From assembly GCF_029436685.1 (NCBI RefSeq), contig NZ_JAROCY010000025.1, forward strand, positions 1-48,570: a stretch of DNA of 48,570 bases, given 5' to 3'. The DNA is from Novosphingobium cyanobacteriorum (GTDB lineage Bacteria; Pseudomonadota; Alphaproteobacteria; Sphingomonadales; Sphingomonadaceae). Of the stretch, positions 8,340 through 16,925 are shown piece by piece. The stretch's first letter is position 1. Each line of letters begins with the position of its first letter. The notes beneath the pieces were generated by a model that saw only the letters and a program-made list of their open reading frames with translations, made no database searches and had not been told where the DNA came from. The translations under genes were made by a program, and so were the position numbers.

Positions 8340-9098
8340 TCAGAACTGGACGCGCTTGGTGTATCCGCCGTCGATCACCACGTTGGTGCCGGTAGTGTAA
8401 GACGAGGCCGGGCTGGCAAGGAAAACAATGGTCTTGGCCACTTCCTCAGGCCCACCCCAGCGCCCCAGCGCAAACTGGGCCTCGGTCGCCTCGTAAAGCG
8501 CAGGCGCAGCCGCCTTGATCGCTTCCCAGTTACCGCCGGGGAACCCGATCGGCCCTGGCGAGACCGAATTGACACGGATTCCCTTCGGACCAAGCGCCTG
8601 GCCAACCTGCTTGGCATAGGTCAGCAGCGCGCCCTTGATCGTGTTGAAAGCCTGCGGAACCACGAAGGTCTCGAGCCCGGCGGTGCTCGACATCACGATG
8701 ATCGATCCTGCGCCGCTCTTTTCCAGGTATGGCTCCAGAACTTCGATGCCGATCACCGTGCCCTTGATGTCGGCGTTGAAGCAGGCATCCCAGTCGTTGG
8801 TCGCACCTTGCCCCGATGCACTGGCGCCGGGAACGAAGATGTCGCAACCGCCAAGCTGATCTGCCGCCGAGACGAGCCACGCGCGATAGGCATCGTGGTC
8901 CATCATGTCGAGAGCGTCGCCGACAACCTTCCCGCCGTGGCGTGAAAGCGATTCGACCGTGGCGGCCACCTGCTCCGGATTGCGCGAGAAAAAGGCGACG
9001 TCGCAGCCTTCTTCCGCGAAGATTTCAAGCGCTGCACGGCCAATGCCGCGGCTGCCGCCGGTGAGAATGACTTTCTTGCCCTTGAGGCCCAGATCCAT
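8340..9098 (-). CDS. SDR-family protein lacking the catalytic tyrosine
   Basis: A 252-residue SDR-fold protein with a good cofactor loop (TGGSRGIG), the active-site Ser region (VMSST) and the C-terminal GTNVVIDGGYTKR. The catalytic YxxxK is FNTIK, so Tyr is replaced by Phe151 while Lys155 remains. The NNAG motif is also altered, to VPGAS. Either it uses different acid/base chemistry or it is not a conventional alcohol dehydrogenase. It is first in a minus-strand run SDR, VOC, B1, A1. It is divergent from the SDR at 9243, with a 144-base promoter region between them. Confidence 0.88.
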   Translation of the reverse strand: MDLGLKGKKVILTGGSRGIGRAALEIFAEEGCDVAFFSRNPEQVAATVESLSRHGGKVVGDALDMMDHDAYRAWLVSAADQLGGCDIFVPGASASGQGATNDWDACFNADIKGTVIGIEVLEPYLEKSGAGSIIVMSSTAGLETFVVPQAFNTIKGALLTYAKQVGQALGPKGIRVNSVSPGPIGFPGGNWEAIKAAAPALYEATEAQFALGRWGGPEEVAKTIVFLASPASSYTTGTNVVIDGGYTKRVQF

Positions 9099-9242
9099 GT
9101 TCGCGCTCCTCGATCCCAACAATGACGTTGTGATATGTTCTGCCCGCACCGTGCGCCAGACGGCACTACCCTTTTGAACAGGAATTGACCGACCCCAGCC
9201 GTGGTAGCGGTCTGGCCGAACCGAAAATCGGGAGCAGGACAC

Positions 9243-10052
9243 ATGACAGGACGTCTCGCCGGCAAGACCGCGCTGATCCTTGGCGCGAGCAGCGAAGGCA
9301 ACATGGGCCAGGTGATGGCCAGCCGTTTCATCGAAGAAGGCGCCAAAGTGATGGTCTCGGGCCGCAAGGCCGATGTGCTGGAAAAGTTCGCCGCCCAAGC
9401 TGGTTGCCTTTGGTCACCCTGCGACCTGACCGACGAAGCCAGCGTCAACGCCCTGGCCGAAACGGCGTCAGAGCAACTGGGCGGGATCGACATCGCCATC
9501 AACGCCACCGGCTGGGGCCTGCTAAAGCCGTTCCTCGATATAACCCGCGAAGAACTCGAGGCGATGACCGCGCTGCAGTTCATCGGCCCGCATCAGTTCT
9601 TCCAGGCGATGATCCGAAAGATGGCAAAGTCACGCGGCGGTCGAGGCGGGTCGCTCATCACCATCAGTTCGGCCACGGCCACGATCATGCTGAACGACCA
9701 TGCCGCCTACATGGGCACCAAGGCGGGCACCGACCACGTGATCCGCTGCATCGCCAACGAATTCGGCGACGAAGGCATCCGCGCCAATTCAATCTCGCCC
9801 GGCCTGACCGACACGCCGATGAACGAGGCGGCCAAGCAGGTGCCGGGCCTGTTCGAAAGCTTCCGCAAATCCTATCCGCTGGGGCGCTGGGGCACTTCGG
9901 AAGACGTGGCGGCGGCGGCCGTGTTCCTGTGCAGCGACGAATGCTTCATGACTGGCGAGAACCTGCAGGTGAACGGCGGGCTGACGCTGCGCCGCAATCC
10001 CACGCGTGAGGAAATCGCCGCCTCGGTCGCCAGGGCGACCGGCAAGGCCTGA
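9243..10052 (+). CDS. Short-chain dehydrogenase/reductase
   Basis: A 269-residue SDR. The cofactor loop is the longer GASSEGNMG, seen in SDRs related to enoyl-ACP-reductase-like or atypical classical types. The active site has SSATA and YMGTK, and the C-terminus has GENLQVNGG. NNAG is replaced by INATG. The start has a GGGAGCAGG ribosome site; earlier in-frame ATGs give an unrelated extension. It is the first plus-strand gene after the divergent promoter at 9099-9242, and probably serves the same pathway as the minus-strand SDR. Substrate unknown. Confidence 0.9.
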   Translation: MTGRLAGKTALILGASSEGNMGQVMASRFIEEGAKVMVSGRKADVLEKFAAQAGCLWSPCDLTDEASVNALAETASEQLGGIDIAINATGWGLLKPFLDITREELEAMTALQFIGPHQFFQAMIRKMAKSRGGRGGSLITISSATATIMLNDHAAYMGTKAGTDHVIRCIANEFGDEGIRANSISPGLTDTPMNEAAKQVPGLFESFRKSYPLGRWGTSEDVAAAAVFLCSDECFMTGENLQVNGGLTLRRNPTREEIAASVARATGKA

Positions 10053-10097
10053 ACCGAAGCCTTTTTTGTCGGCCACTCGCGCGTGAAGGTGCTGTCG

Positions 10098-10113
10098 TGC
10101 TAGGCCTCGCGCC
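10098..10113 (+). promoter_or_regulatory. Possible -10 element just before ggt (leaderless-type start)
   Basis: TGCTAGGC ends exactly 8 bases before the ggt start codon, and no purine-rich ribosome site is present. The same octamer with the same 8-base gap precedes the ABC-F gene at 16926. The spacing would place the transcript start at or next to the ATG. Confidence 0.35.
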
Positions 10114-11886
10114 ATGTACGCACGCCAATCGCTTCGCCGCCTTGCCCTGAACGCCTGCGCCACATTGGCGCTTGCCTTTGGAACCGTTGCACCTTCGGCC
10201 CTTGCCGCATCGCCACCGCCGGTGGCGGCGGAACACGGCATGGTCGTTTCGGCCCATCACCTTGCCACCGATGCGGGGGTGGAAGTGCTGAAGAACGGCG
10301 GCAACGCCATCGATGCGGCGGTCGCGGTGGCCTATGCGCTGGCGGTCACCTTCCCCGAGGCGGGCAACCTTGGCGGCGGCGGGTTCATGACCATCCGCCT
10401 TGCCGATGGCCGCACCACGTTCATCGATTTCCGCGAAACCGCGCCGGGCAAGGCGACGGCGGACATGTATCTCGACAAGGCAGGCAATCCGGTTTCCGCG
10501 CTCTCAACCCGCGGGTGGCTGGCGGCGGGTGTGCCGGGCACGGTCGCCGGCCTTGAATATGCGCGGGCCAAATTCGGCACCAAGGCGCGGACCGAACTGG
10601 TTGCCCCGGCCATCGCGCTGGCCGAAGGCTTCGTGCTCGATCGCGGCGATGCGCAGATGCTGGCCGGCGCCGCCGACGATTTCCGCAAGGATCCCGCCAG
10701 CGCCGCGATCTTCCTCAACAATGGCGAGCCGTGGAAGCCGGGCGAGCGGCTGGTGCAGGTGGACCTTGCCAAGAGCCTGGAGGCGATTGCCCAGGGCGGT
10801 GCCGATGCGTTCTACAAGGGGCCGATCGCGGGGCAGATCGTGGCGGCCAGCCGCAAGGGCGGCGGCATCCTCTCCGCCAAGGACTTTGCCGCCTACAAGG
10901 TGCGCGAGATGGCGCCGGTCGAATGCGACTATCGCGGGTACCACATCGTTTCCGCGCCGCCGCCCAGCTCGGGCGGGGTGGTGATGTGCGAAACCTTCAA
11001 CATCCTGTCGGGCTATCCGATCCGCGACCTCGGCTTCCATTCGGCCCAGGGCACGCATTACCTGATCGAGGCGCTGCGCCGCGCCTATCATGACCGCAAC
11101 ACCGCGCTGGGCGATCCCGATTTCGTGAAGGCCGATATCGCGACGCTGATCTCGCCCGCCTATGCCGATAAGCTGCGCACCGGCATCCTGCCCGACAAGG
11201 CCACGCCATCGCTGTCGCTGGGCGGCGTCGGCGGCGGGCACGAGGGGCAGAACACCACCCACCTGTCAGTCGTCGACGGCGCGGGCAATGCCGTGTCGCT
11301 CACCTATACGCTGAACGACTGGTTCGGCGCGCGGGTGACGGCACCTGGCACCGGCATCCTGATGAATGACGAGATGGACGATTTCTCGGCCAAGCCCGGT
11401 GCGGTCAACATGTATGGCCTGGTCGAAGGGCCGAACAACGCGATCAAGCCCGGCGCGCGCCCGCTCTCCTCCATGACGCCAACCATCGTCACCTATCAGG
11501 GCAAGCTGGCGGCCGTGCTCGGCACGCCGGGCGGCAGCCGTATTCCCACCGGGGTGCTGCAGGTGCTGAGCAACCTGATCGACCACCGCATGACGCTGCA
11601 GGAAGCAATCGACGCGCCGCGCATCCACCAGCAGTGGCTGCCGGACCAGACGTATCACGAACGCTTCGGCCTTTCGGCAGACACCATCGCCGCGCTGGAA
11701 GCCAAGGGCCACAAGCTGGTGGAGCGCCGCCACGGCAACCACATCGCCGCGATCCTTGTCGGCGGCCCGAAGATCATGGGCCTGCCTGCGGAAGTGGAGG
11801 ATGACGAAGGCGTGCCCATCCCCCCCGCCGCGCTGTTCGGCGCGATTGACCCGCGCCTGCCGATGGGCGATGCGGCAGGATACTGA
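10114..11886 (+). CDS. ggt: Gamma-glutamyltransferase
   Basis: A periplasmic Ntn-hydrolase of 590 residues that cleaves the gamma-glutamyl bond of glutathione and its conjugates. A signal peptide (LALNACATLALAFG...SALA) precedes the mature protein. The large-subunit motif FRETAP is present, with substrate-binding Arg107. Self-processing should occur before Thr381 in NTTHLSVVDG, releasing the small subunit. The lid and substrate-site signatures MNDEMDDFSAKPG and RPLSSMTPT match the family. Length is normal. It is followed after three bases by the methyltransferase gene, so the two probably form a sulphur-amino-acid operon unrelated to the oxygenases. Confidence 0.96.
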   Translation: MYARQSLRRLALNACATLALAFGTVAPSALAASPPPVAAEHGMVVSAHHLATDAGVEVLKNGGNAIDAAVAVAYALAVTFPEAGNLGGGGFMTIRLADGRTTFIDFRETAPGKATADMYLDKAGNPVSALSTRGWLAAGVPGTVAGLEYARAKFGTKARTELVAPAIALAEGFVLDRGDAQMLAGAADDFRKDPASAAIFLNNGEPWKPGERLVQVDLAKSLEAIAQGGADAFYKGPIAGQIVAASRKGGGILSAKDFAAYKVREMAPVECDYRGYHIVSAPPPSSGGVVMCETFNILSGYPIRDLGFHSAQGTHYLIEALRRAYHDRNTALGDPDFVKADIATLISPAYADKLRTGILPDKATPSLSLGGVGGGHEGQNTTHLSVVDGAGNAVSLTYTLNDWFGARVTAPGTGILMNDEMDDFSAKPGAVNMYGLVEGPNNAIKPGARPLSSMTPTIVTYQGKLAAVLGTPGGSRIPTGVLQVLSNLIDHRMTLQEAIDAPRIHQQWLPDQTYHERFGLSADTIAALEAKGHKLVERRHGNHIAAILVGGPKIMGLPAEVEDDEGVPIPPAALFGAIDPRLPMGDAAGY

Positions 11887-11889
11887 ACC

Positions 11890-12786
11890 ATGTCCACACT
11901 CACGATCCTTGATGGCGGCACCGGGCGCGAACTCGCGCGCATCGGCGCGCCTTTCCGCCAGCCCGAATGGTCCGCGCTCGCGCTGATCGAAGGGCAGGGC
12001 TACGTCACCCGCGTGCACGAAGGCTATATTGCCGCCGGGGCCGACGTGATCACCACCAACTCCTATGCCGTCGTCCCCTTCCACATCGGAGAGGAACGCT
12101 TTGCGGCACGCGGCGCGGAACTCGCCGCGCTGGCCGGACGGCTGGCTCGCGGTGCCGCGAACACCGCGATGCGCAAGGTCATGGTCGCCGGATCGCTGCC
12201 CCCGGTCTGCGGCTCCTATCGCCCCGATCTGGTGGACATTGCGGCCGCCCGCCCGGTTCTGCAGGTGCTGGTCACCGCGCTCGCGCCCTTTATCGACCAC
12301 TGGCAGGCCGAAACGCTGTCATCGCTGGCCGAGGCTGAGCTGGTGGCCGAACTGACCGGCCCGACGGGCAAGCCGCTGTGGCTGTCGTTCACGCTGGAGG
12401 ACGAAAACCCCGGCAGCGTGCCAACGCTGCGTTCGGGCGAGACCGTGGCCGATGCGGCGGCGCTGGCGTTGCGTGTGGGCGCCAAGGCGCTGCTGTTCAA
12501 CTGCAGCCAGCCCGAGGTCATGGCCGCAGCCGTGGCAGCCGCGCGTGAAACACTGGGCGAAGGCAGCGCGGTGCGGATCGGCGTCTATGCAAACGCCTTC
12601 CCGCCGATGAGCGCGGAGGCCGAGGCCAACTCCGGCCTCGATGAAATCCGCGCCGATCTGACGCCCGAAGGCTACGCCGCCTTCGCCCGTGCATGGGCAA
12701 GCGAAGGTGCAACGATCATCGGCGGATGCTGCGGTATCGGGCCGGAGCACATCGAGGCGCTCAGGCGGATTGCAACAGCGCCTTGA
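11890..12786 (+). CDS. Homocysteine S-methyltransferase
   Basis: A 298-residue zinc-dependent methyltransferase making methionine from homocysteine and a methyl donor such as S-methylmethionine. The N-terminal DGGTGREL and TTNSYA are family hallmarks. The zinc ligands are Cys205 (FNCSQPEV) and Cys280-Cys281 (GGCCGIGPEH). It resembles MmuM rather than the full MetH, which would add cobalamin and folate domains. It is coupled to ggt. Its 3' end overlaps the convergent acyl-CoA synthetase gene by 26 bases. Confidence 0.93.
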   Translation: MSTLTILDGGTGRELARIGAPFRQPEWSALALIEGQGYVTRVHEGYIAAGADVITTNSYAVVPFHIGEERFAARGAELAALAGRLARGAANTAMRKVMVAGSLPPVCGSYRPDLVDIAAARPVLQVLVTALAPFIDHWQAETLSSLAEAELVAELTGPTGKPLWLSFTLEDENPGSVPTLRSGETVADAAALALRVGAKALLFNCSQPEVMAAAVAAARETLGEGSAVRIGVYANAFPPMSAEAEANSGLDEIRADLTPEGYAAFARAWASEGATIIGGCCGIGPEHIEALRRIATAP

Positions 12787-14380
12787 TCGCCGCGCGCAGC
12801 TGATCCTTGCGCACCTTGCCGCTGGCGGTGCGGGGGAAATCGTCCACGAACTCGAAGCGCTCCGGGATCTTCTGCTTGGCCAGCCCGCTTGCCGCCACAT
12901 GCGCGGCGAGCGCTGCGGCATCCACTTCGCCGGCAAGGATCACATAGGCGCAGACCCCCTCGCCCAGCCGTTCGTGCGGCATGGCGACGACGCTCGCTTC
13001 CTTCACCGCCGGGTGCGTGTGCAGCACGTCCTCGATCTCCTTGGCGGAAATGTTCTCCCCGCCACGGATGATCAGGTCCTTCTTGCGCCCGGTGATGGTG
13101 ATCGCGCCCTCTGCCGAAAGCACGCCGAGGTCTCCGGTGCGGAAGTATCCGTCGGGGGTGATCGCCTCGGCCGTCTGCTGCGCATCGGCATAGCCCATCA
13201 TCATGCCCGGCCCGCGCGCCAGGATCTCGCCCTCCTGCCCGGCAGGCAGGTCGCGGTCATCGTGATCGACGATTCGCACCTGATAATCGACGACCTCGCC
13301 ATCGGTGGTCGCGGCCAGATGCTCGTCACGCGGCCAGCCGAAGGTGACCAGCGGCACTTCGGAGGCACCGAACACGCGGAAGGCCCTGCAATTGTCGAAC
13401 GCCGCGTTGGCCGCGGGGATCAAGTCCGCCGGCACCGCCGCGCCGCCGCAGGCGAAGAAGCGGAAGCTCGGGATTCCCGTACCGGCCGCCCGCGCCGCCG
13501 CCGCCAGTTCCACCAGGAACGGAGTGGCCGCCACGGTTCCCACCAGACTGTGCTGCTCGATCAGCGCCAGCGCCTCCTGCGCATTCCACGCTTCCATCAA
13601 CACGGTGCGGATGCCGCAGATGAATGGCGCCTCCAGCCCGTTGGCATAGCCCGAAACGTGCGTGACGGGGGACGGCATCAGCGTCGCCTCTCCCGCTGTC
13701 AGCCCCCAGTGAATGCCGCTTTTCGCGACGATGTGCTGCAGCGTCACATGGCTGTGCAGCACGCCCTTGGGACGCCCGGTGGTGCCCGAGGTATAGAGCA
13801 CCATCTTCACCCCCAGCGGATCGACCGCTGGCCGATCGAACCGCAAGGCGCGCCCTTCGGCCACCAGAGCGGCGAAATCGTCCGCCCCCTCTCCGCGCAC
13901 GGTGAACACGTGCTGCAGGTCGGGCAGCTGTTCCATGCAGCGGCCGGCCATCGCGGCATAGTCCACCTTGCGGAACACCTGCGGCACGAAGATCGCCCGG
14001 GCGCGGCAATCGCCCAGCATCATGGTGACTTCGTGATCGCGATAGATCGGCACGATCGGATTGATCACGAAGCCAGACAGCGCCGCGGCCAGGTTGATCG
14101 CCGCCGCCTCGCGCCAGTTGGGCACCTGGAAGGCGATCACGTCGCCCGCTTTCAGCCCCCGCGCCTGCAGCGCCGCCGCCAGCGCCTCCGCCTCGGCCAG
14201 CACATCGGCGAACGTGTATTGCCCTTCGCCATCGACGAAGGCGACAAAATCGGGCGCGGCGGCGGCGCGTTCGATCGCAAGGTCGGCAATCGTGCGGCGG
14301 TCCCACCGGGCCGTGAAATCGCGCTGGTGCGGTGCCGGGGCTTCGAGCCAATCCCAGGGTGGCGTTATCGTCTCGCTCAT
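12761..14380 (-). CDS. AMP-dependent acyl-CoA synthetase/ligase
   Basis: A 539-residue adenylate-forming enzyme that activates a carboxylic acid to its CoA thioester through an acyl-AMP. Motifs in order are YTSGTTGRPKGVLHSH (phosphate loop), FRVFGASEVPL, YFRTGDLG, GRKKDLIIRGGENIS and the C-terminal RTASGKVRKDQL with the catalytic Lys. This pattern fits medium-chain, aryl or cyclohexanecarboxylate ligases. I chose the ATG at 14380; another lies five codons upstream at 14395. It is divergent from Rieske A2 over a 158-base promoter region and would activate acids produced by the oxygenase pathway. That role is inferred from position. Confidence 0.93.
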   Translation of the reverse strand: MSETITPPWDWLEAPAPHQRDFTARWDRRTIADLAIERAAAAPDFVAFVDGEGQYTFADVLAEAEALAAALQARGLKAGDVIAFQVPNWREAAAINLAAALSGFVINPIVPIYRDHEVTMMLGDCRARAIFVPQVFRKVDYAAMAGRCMEQLPDLQHVFTVRGEGADDFAALVAEGRALRFDRPAVDPLGVKMVLYTSGTTGRPKGVLHSHVTLQHIVAKSGIHWGLTAGEATLMPSPVTHVSGYANGLEAPFICGIRTVLMEAWNAQEALALIEQHSLVGTVAATPFLVELAAAARAAGTGIPSFRFFACGGAAVPADLIPAANAAFDNCRAFRVFGASEVPLVTFGWPRDEHLAATTDGEVVDYQVRIVDHDDRDLPAGQEGEILARGPGMMMGYADAQQTAEAITPDGYFRTGDLGVLSAEGAITITGRKKDLIIRGGENISAKEIEDVLHTHPAVKEASVVAMPHERLGEGVCAYVILAGEVDAAALAAHVAASGLAKQKIPERFEFVDDFPRTASGKVRKDQLRAAIKALLQSA

Positions 14381-14442
14381 GTTGCGCTTGTTCATGCTGC
14401 GTCCGGTTAATCCAATTGGCAAAAGGGTGAGGACGAATACCG

Positions 14443-14464
14443 AACCTGCCAAGTATCACAGGTT
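14443..14464. promoter_or_regulatory. Inverted repeat in ligase/Rieske A2 divergent promoter region
   Basis: AACCTG-N10-CAGGTT lies between the acyl-CoA synthetase and Rieske A2, about 75 bases before the A2 start. It resembles the island operator in its AACC...GGTT ends but has two extra spacer bases, so it may belong to a different regulator. A similar but less symmetric ACCTGTAAC...GCAGTT is found on the minus strand near 2600-2618. Confidence 0.4.
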
Positions 14465-14538
14465 ACGCACCAGCCCTGTCGCGGGCATGGTCGCGGCATG
14501 ATGACCCGGCCCAGCGGGTCTGGAGAGGCACGAGAACC

Positions 14539-15717
14539 ATGGATCGCATCCAGCGCATCGGCGAAGTCGCGGAAATCATGCGCGACTATGTCGAGAACAA
14601 GAAGACCTTCCTGACCGACAAGACCATGCGTGTCCCCACGCAAAGCTACACCGATGCCGACCAGTGGAAGGCGGAGATGGAGCTGATCTTCAAGCGCGTG
14701 CCGCTGATGCTCGCCTTCACCGCCGAACTGCCCAATCCCGGCGATTACAAGGCGATGGACGCGGTGGGCATGCCGGTGCTGATCAACCGGGACAAGACCG
14801 GGCAGGTTCGCGCCTTCCTCAACGTCTGCTCGCACCGCGGCGCGCCGGTGGCGGAAGAAGGCCACGGCAATTGCCCGCGCTTCACCTGCAAGTATCACGG
14901 CTGGACCTTCGGCCAGGACGGCAAGCTGATCGGCGTGTCCGAAGCCAGCAAGTTTGGTGAGGTGGACAAGCCCGGCATGGGCCTGCGCGAACTGCCGGCC
15001 CAGGAAAAGGCCGGCATGATCTTCGTCGTGCTTACGCCCAACGCGCCCATTGACGTGGACAGGTTCTTCCGCGGGTTCCTCGAGGATTTCGAGGCGCTGG
15101 ACTTCGCCAACTGGTCCTACATGGGCAGTCGCGTGATCGAGGGCGCCAACTGGAAGGTCGCCTATGACGGCTATCTCGAGGGCTATCACTTCGCCTCGCT
15201 CCACCCGCAGACGATCTTCCCGCGCACGCCGTCGAATTGCATGCACTATGAAGGGTTCGGCCCGCACCAGCGCATCGGGTTCCCCCAGCATCGCATTGCC
15301 GAGGCGCTGAAGGACATCCCGCGCGAGGAATGGGGCACCCAGGAGAACAACGGCTTCGATTTCGTGCGGATCATGTTCCCCAACGTGTCCGCCTTCATCG
15401 CGCCCGAGATCACGCAGGTGGCGCAGCTCTTCCCCGGGCCGACGCCGGGCGAGAACCGCACCGTGCTCAACTATCTGCGCCGCGAGCCGATCCGCGACGA
15501 GGAAGACCGCGCCAATGTGGAAGCGGCGATGAACTTCTTCCGCGATGTGACCTATCAGGAGGACTACGTCATCGGGCTGGAGATCCAGAAGGGCCTCGAA
15601 TCCGGCGCGCATGACGAACTGACCTTCGGCCGCAACGAACGCGGCAACCAGTACTTCCATGAATGGCTGAACTGGTATCTGCAGGACGATCCCACCCTTC
15701 CCGAACCGGAAATGTGA
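14539..15717 (+). CDS. Rieske non-heme iron oxygenase alpha subunit (A2)
   Basis: A 392-residue oxygenase subunit closely related to A1 across its whole length (shared FKRxPLMLA, YKAMD, NWKVAYDGYLEGYHF, EWGxQENNGxDF). Rieske ligands are Cys97-x-His99 and Cys117-x2-His120. Catalytic iron ligands are His217 and His222, with Glu214 in the bridging position and a late Asp in YQEDYVIGLEIQKG. A strong GGAGAGG site precedes the start. It heads a plus-strand operon with the TIM-barrel isomerase (7 bases on) and an EthD-like gene. Like A1, it therefore has an EthD-like neighbour. The substrate is unknown. Confidence 0.95.
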   Translation: MDRIQRIGEVAEIMRDYVENKKTFLTDKTMRVPTQSYTDADQWKAEMELIFKRVPLMLAFTAELPNPGDYKAMDAVGMPVLINRDKTGQVRAFLNVCSHRGAPVAEEGHGNCPRFTCKYHGWTFGQDGKLIGVSEASKFGEVDKPGMGLRELPAQEKAGMIFVVLTPNAPIDVDRFFRGFLEDFEALDFANWSYMGSRVIEGANWKVAYDGYLEGYHFASLHPQTIFPRTPSNCMHYEGFGPHQRIGFPQHRIAEALKDIPREEWGTQENNGFDFVRIMFPNVSAFIAPEITQVAQLFPGPTPGENRTVLNYLRREPIRDEEDRANVEAAMNFFRDVTYQEDYVIGLEIQKGLESGAHDELTFGRNERGNQYFHEWLNWYLQDDPTLPEPEM

Positions 15718-15724
15718 TCGGCCG

Positions 15725-16525
15725 ATGACGGCGCCCAACCCGATCTCTCTGGCATCGGGCGTAGTGCCCGAATTCGGCCCGGTGGAAACCATCGAAGCCG
15801 CCGCTGCCGGCGGCTTCGACATGGTCGGCCTGTGGGTGGAACCTGCCGAATGGACCGCCCGGCACACCCGCGATGCCCGCACCGCCCTGGCCTCCACCGG
15901 CCTGCCCCTGCTCGATGTCGAAGTCGTCTGGCTGAAAGCCGACAGCAGCATGGACGATCACCGCAAGGTGATCGATGTCGGCGCGGAACTTGGTGCGCGC
16001 AATGTGCTGTGCGTGTCATCGGATCCTGACCATGCCCGCACTGCCGCGCGGCTTCAGGTGCTGTGCGAACATGCCGCCCCCGCCAACATCCGGGTCGCGC
16101 TGGAATTCGGCATTTTCACCGAAGTGAAGTCCCTCGCCACCGCGCTCTTGGTGCTCGACCGGATCGACCACCCCGGCAAGGCCTTGCTGATCGATCCCAT
16201 CCATGTCGACCGCAGCGGCGCCACCGTGGCGCAACTGGCGCAGGTCGATCCTGCGCTGCTGCCCTATGCCCAGTTCTGTGATGCGCCAGCCGAACGGCCC
16301 GACCCGGCCGATTTCGACGCGGTGATCCGCGATGCGATTGACCTGCGCGAACAGTGCGGCATGGGCGCATTGCCGCTGGCCGCGATGTTCGAAACGCTGC
16401 CAGCCGGCATCCCCCTGTCCATCGAACTGCGCAGCCTTGCCCTGCGTGAGGCGTTTCCCCATCCGGCGCTGCGTGCCGCCGCCGTGGCGCATGCCACCCG
16501 TGCATGGATGCAGGCCTACACGTGA
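15725..16525 (+). CDS. Sugar phosphate isomerase/epimerase-like TIM-barrel protein
   Basis: A 266-residue protein of the xylose-isomerase-like/AP-endonuclease-2 fold. Visible signatures are the first strand and helix (ISLASGVVPEFGPVETIEAAAAGGFDMVGLW), the metal-binding Glu strand RVALEFGIFTEV, and LLIDPIHVDRSG with likely Asp and His ligands, followed by AQFCDAP. Members isomerise or dehydrate sugar-like or polyhydroxy acids; some act in aromatic catabolism. It sits 7 bases after Rieske A2 and its stop overlaps the GTG of the next gene, so it belongs to the oxygenase operon. Its exact reaction is not predictable. Confidence 0.82.
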   Translation: MTAPNPISLASGVVPEFGPVETIEAAAAGGFDMVGLWVEPAEWTARHTRDARTALASTGLPLLDVEVVWLKADSSMDDHRKVIDVGAELGARNVLCVSSDPDHARTAARLQVLCEHAAPANIRVALEFGIFTEVKSLATALLVLDRIDHPGKALLIDPIHVDRSGATVAQLAQVDPALLPYAQFCDAPAERPDPADFDAVIRDAIDLREQCGMGALPLAAMFETLPAGIPLSIELRSLALREAFPHPALRAAAVAHATRAWMQAYT

Positions 16526-16875
16526 GCGTGACCATGATCACCCTGCTCAAGCGGCGCGAGGGCATGAGCAAGGCAGACTTCATCGCCTATTACGAGAGCA
16601 GGCACCGCCTGATCGGGGAGAAGGTGCTGGCGGGTTACGCCACCCGCTATCGCCGCCGCCATCTCCATCCCGCTGACGGGCAGGACGCGCCCCACGATTT
16701 CGATGTGGTGCTGGAAATCGAGTTTGCAGACCAGGCCGCCTGCGACGCCTGCTTCGCCGCGATGGCGGACGAGGCGACGATGCGTGAAATCGTGGAGGAC
16801 GAAGAGCGCCTGTTCGATCGCGGCCGCATGCGCAGCTATACCGTGGAAGACCACGAATCCGTCCTTCCTGCCTGA
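16522..16875 (+). CDS. Small EthD-domain protein
   Basis: A protein of about 117 residues consisting of one EthD/dimeric alpha-beta barrel domain: MITLLKRREGMSKADFIAYY with a basic cluster (ESRHRLIGEK) and a closing stretch of charged residues. The GTG at 16522 overlaps the preceding TGA (GTGA), which indicates coupling; the ATG at 16534 is the alternative. It is half the size of the EthD-like protein at 4405. Such proteins may bind hydrophobic ligands or remove toxic intermediates, but the function is unproven. Confidence 0.8.
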   Translation: MSVTMITLLKRREGMSKADFIAYYESRHRLIGEKVLAGYATRYRRRHLHPADGQDAPHDFDVVLEIEFADQAACDACFAAMADEATMREIVEDEERLFDRGRMRSYTVEDHESVLPA

Positions 16876-16909
16876 TGCCAAGGTGAACTCTTCCCTTTTG
16901 CGCCGCCCC

Positions 16910-16925
16910 TGCTAGGCGCGGGGCC
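16910..16925 (+). promoter_or_regulatory. Possible -10 element before the ABC-F gene (leaderless-type start)
   Basis: TGCTAGGC is separated from the ATG by 8 bases ending in GCC, as upstream of ggt at 10114. No convincing ribosome site is seen, so a leaderless message is plausible. Confidence 0.35.

Noticed and set aside
13326..14459. Second minus-strand open frame over the acyl-CoA synthetase
   Set aside because: It is a frame-shifted shadow with Gly/Ala/Arg-rich low-complexity translation; the synthetase frame carries all family motifs.
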